Origin: an uncultured Dyadobacter sp.
Lineage (GTDB): Bacteria; Bacteroidota; Bacteroidia; Cytophagales; Spirosomataceae
Direction of reading: 5' to 3'
Assembly (NCBI RefSeq): GCF_946482605.1
Contig: NZ_CAMLSE010000001.1
Coordinates: 248,001-312,000 of the forward strand
DNA length: 64,000 nt
Shown here: positions 62,786 to 64,000 of the stretch, in pieces
Layout: every line of letters starts with the position of its first letter
Numbering within the stretch: position 1 is the first letter of the stretch
Notes under the pieces: model-generated
Databases searched by the model: none
The model's input: the letters and a program-made list of their open reading frames with translations, nothing else
What the model was told of the DNA's origin: nothing
Position numbers and translations under genes: made by a program

Positions 62786-64000
62786 CTACTTCAAATATAT
62801 CGGCTTCGTGATCCCGTTTAGATCATAGACAATTTTTCCGCCCATGACGGTCAATTCGCATTCGAGTTTTTCTTTGCCTTCGACTTTATAACCGGTTTTG
62901 TCATAAAAGCCGAAGTTGCCTTTGCGCATCGAGAATACAGCCACATCGGCGATCGCTCCTTCCGAGATGTGTCCCAATTGTTCGCGGTGGATCACTTTGG
63001 CGGGTTCCCAGGTGCTGGCCCTGATCACCGCCGGGAGGTTCATTCCCATATTATAAAACTTCGACATAATGCTCAGCATATCCTTCATCGAGCCGTTCAT
63101 GCTGCCCGTGTGGAGGTCGGTGCTGATGGTATTGGGATAAAAACCGGCTTTCATGGCCGGGATCGCCTGCGAGTAGTTGAAACTTGCGCCGCCGTAGCCT
63201 ACGTCAAAAATAATGCCTTTTTTACGCGCTTCCAGTGCGAATGGTTTTACTTTTTGTGTGGCTTCATCCACGATGGTTTCCCGCACATTGCCTTCCAGCA
63301 ACGTGTATGCGTGTGTGTATATGTCGCCGGGGCGAAGGTGCTTCATAAACAGCTCTTCGAGTGGGAGCGGAGGCGTGCTGCCGCCGAAATCGATCATAAC
63401 CGGCATATTGGCCAGCTTTCCGGCTTTCACCGCATTATCGACCGGCTTCCAGTCCTTACCCATGAAATGCGCAACTTTAAAGCCGACCACGTCATTGCGG
63501 TTCTTGATCGCAACGCCAGCGGCCAGGTTGGGGTCCATATCTGCCGTGTCCTGCTCCCAGTTGCCGCCGCGCATGCCTTGTCCCACGATGTTGAGCAGGG
63601 ATAATACGCGTGTTTTTGAATTGAAAATTACATTGTTTTTAAATTCAGAAAACGAGTCCCAGCCGGCACCGCCTGCATCGACGATCGTCGTCACGCCTAC
63701 GCGGAAGGTGAAACCGTCGGGCGGTAACGCCACCAAACCATTACTGAGGTAATGGTTTGGCTCGGTACCGAAAAACACATGTCCGTGAATATCGATCAGT
63801 CCTGGCGTTACGTACATGCCTTTGGCGTCCACGACCTGCCGGGCTTCCGCGGGATCAATGTCCCGGGCAACCTTTTTGATTTTCCCCTCAAAAATACCGA
63901 CGTCCATCACGGCATCGATATTGTTTTTGGGGTCGATCACCGTGCCGCCTTTGATCAGTACGCTGTAAGTCTGGGCGTTGCAAACCGCACCGGCCAGACA
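62786..64000 (-). CDS. Exported amidohydrolase/deacetylase-family metallohydrolase (copy 2), 5' end outside window
   Basis: 405 codons are visible; the frame runs past base 64000, where it reads CLAGAVCNAQTYSVLIKGG, i.e. a signal-peptide end. It aligns along its length with the 47518-48789 gene: DIHGH, GVTTIVDAGGAGWDSF, VGFKVAHFMG, PVMIDFGGSTPPLP, PGDIYTHAY, STDLHTGSMN, and the C-terminal block YDLNGITKP. The first metal motif is DIHGH here and DIHSH in copy 1. Same predicted function and compartment. It opens the dehydrogenase-cytochrome-RidA row. Confidence 0.9.
   Translation of the reverse strand, partial: CLAGAVCNAQTYSVLIKGGTVIDPKNNIDAVMDVGIFEGKIKKVARDIDPAEARQVVDAKGMYVTPGLIDIHGHVFFGTEPNHYLSNGLVALPPDGFTFRVGVTTIVDAGGAGWDSFSEFKNNVIFNSKTRVLSLLNIVGQGMRGGNWEQDTADMDPNLAAGVAIKNRNDVVGFKVAHFMGKDWKPVDNAVKAGKLANMPVMIDFGGSTPPLPLEELFMKHLRPGDIYTHAYTLLEGNVRETIVDEATQKVKPFALEARKKGIIFDVGYGGASFNYSQAIPAMKAGFYPNTISTDLHTGSMNGSMKDMLSIMSKFYNMGMNLPAVIRASTWEPAKVIHREQLGHISEGAIADVAVFSMRKGNFGFYDKTGYKVEGKEKLECELTVMGGKIVYDLNGITKPIYLK

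Overview
The window looks like chromosomal DNA of a Bacteroidota bacterium in the Cytophagales, most like Dyadobacter or a close relative (inference from gene content; no search was run). Reasons: an ECF sigma / FecR / SusC / SusD set, a bacillithiol gene (bshA), a CarB that lacks the C-terminal regulatory domain, many Sec- or lipobox-type export signals, and repeated TAnnTTTG promoter elements, the Bacteroidota -7 box. I see no tRNA, rRNA, CRISPR array, integrase or transposase.

Layout. 1-10.4 kb: an edge-truncated peptidyl-prolyl isomerase lipoprotein, a ferritin-like DUF2383-type protein, a VOC protein, a DUF5009 membrane protein, a two-gene GMC dehydrogenase operon, an orphan LuxE-like protein, two tandem paralogous lipoproteins and a sensor kinase. 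10.7-25 kb: housekeeping genes including hemA, a DEAD-box helicase (motif II reads DEVD), an operon purN / DMT transporter / J-domain protein, a UbiA-type prenyltransferase, bshA and carB. 25-35 kb: a BamA-type outer-membrane protein, a thioredoxin-fold protein without its CxxC, nuoC, nuoB and nuoA separated from each other and from nuoD-N, TauE, a DUF4143 ATPase behind a striking pair of 16-bp palindromes, and a nitrilase. 36-42.7 kb: a full thiamine operon thiS-thiC-(TenI/ThiE fusion)-thiG-thiH-thiF under a TPP riboswitch with a well-formed promoter. The fusion gene carries two in-frame 120-bp repeats built around a 20-nt inverted repeat.

43.5-64 kb, almost all on the minus strand, is the most interesting part. 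A surface-signalling and uptake set (ECF sigma, FecR, SusC with STN domain, SusD) sits among enzymes that nearly all carry export signals: two paralogous metal-dependent deacetylases, a CocE/NonD hydrolase, an RraA-fold protein, a RidA-fold protein, two sorbosone/glucose-dehydrogenase-type beta-propellers (one fused to cytochrome c) and a separate cytochrome c, plus a BASS transporter. I read this as a possible envelope-located pathway that takes up an acylated or amide-linked compound, hydrolyses it, oxidises it to the respiratory chain and clears reactive imine or oxo-acid products; substrate unknown. Long inverted repeats or polypurine tracts fill most intergenic gaps of its dehydrogenase half, and a hicBA toxin-antitoxin pair plus an acyltransferase separate sigma from FecR.
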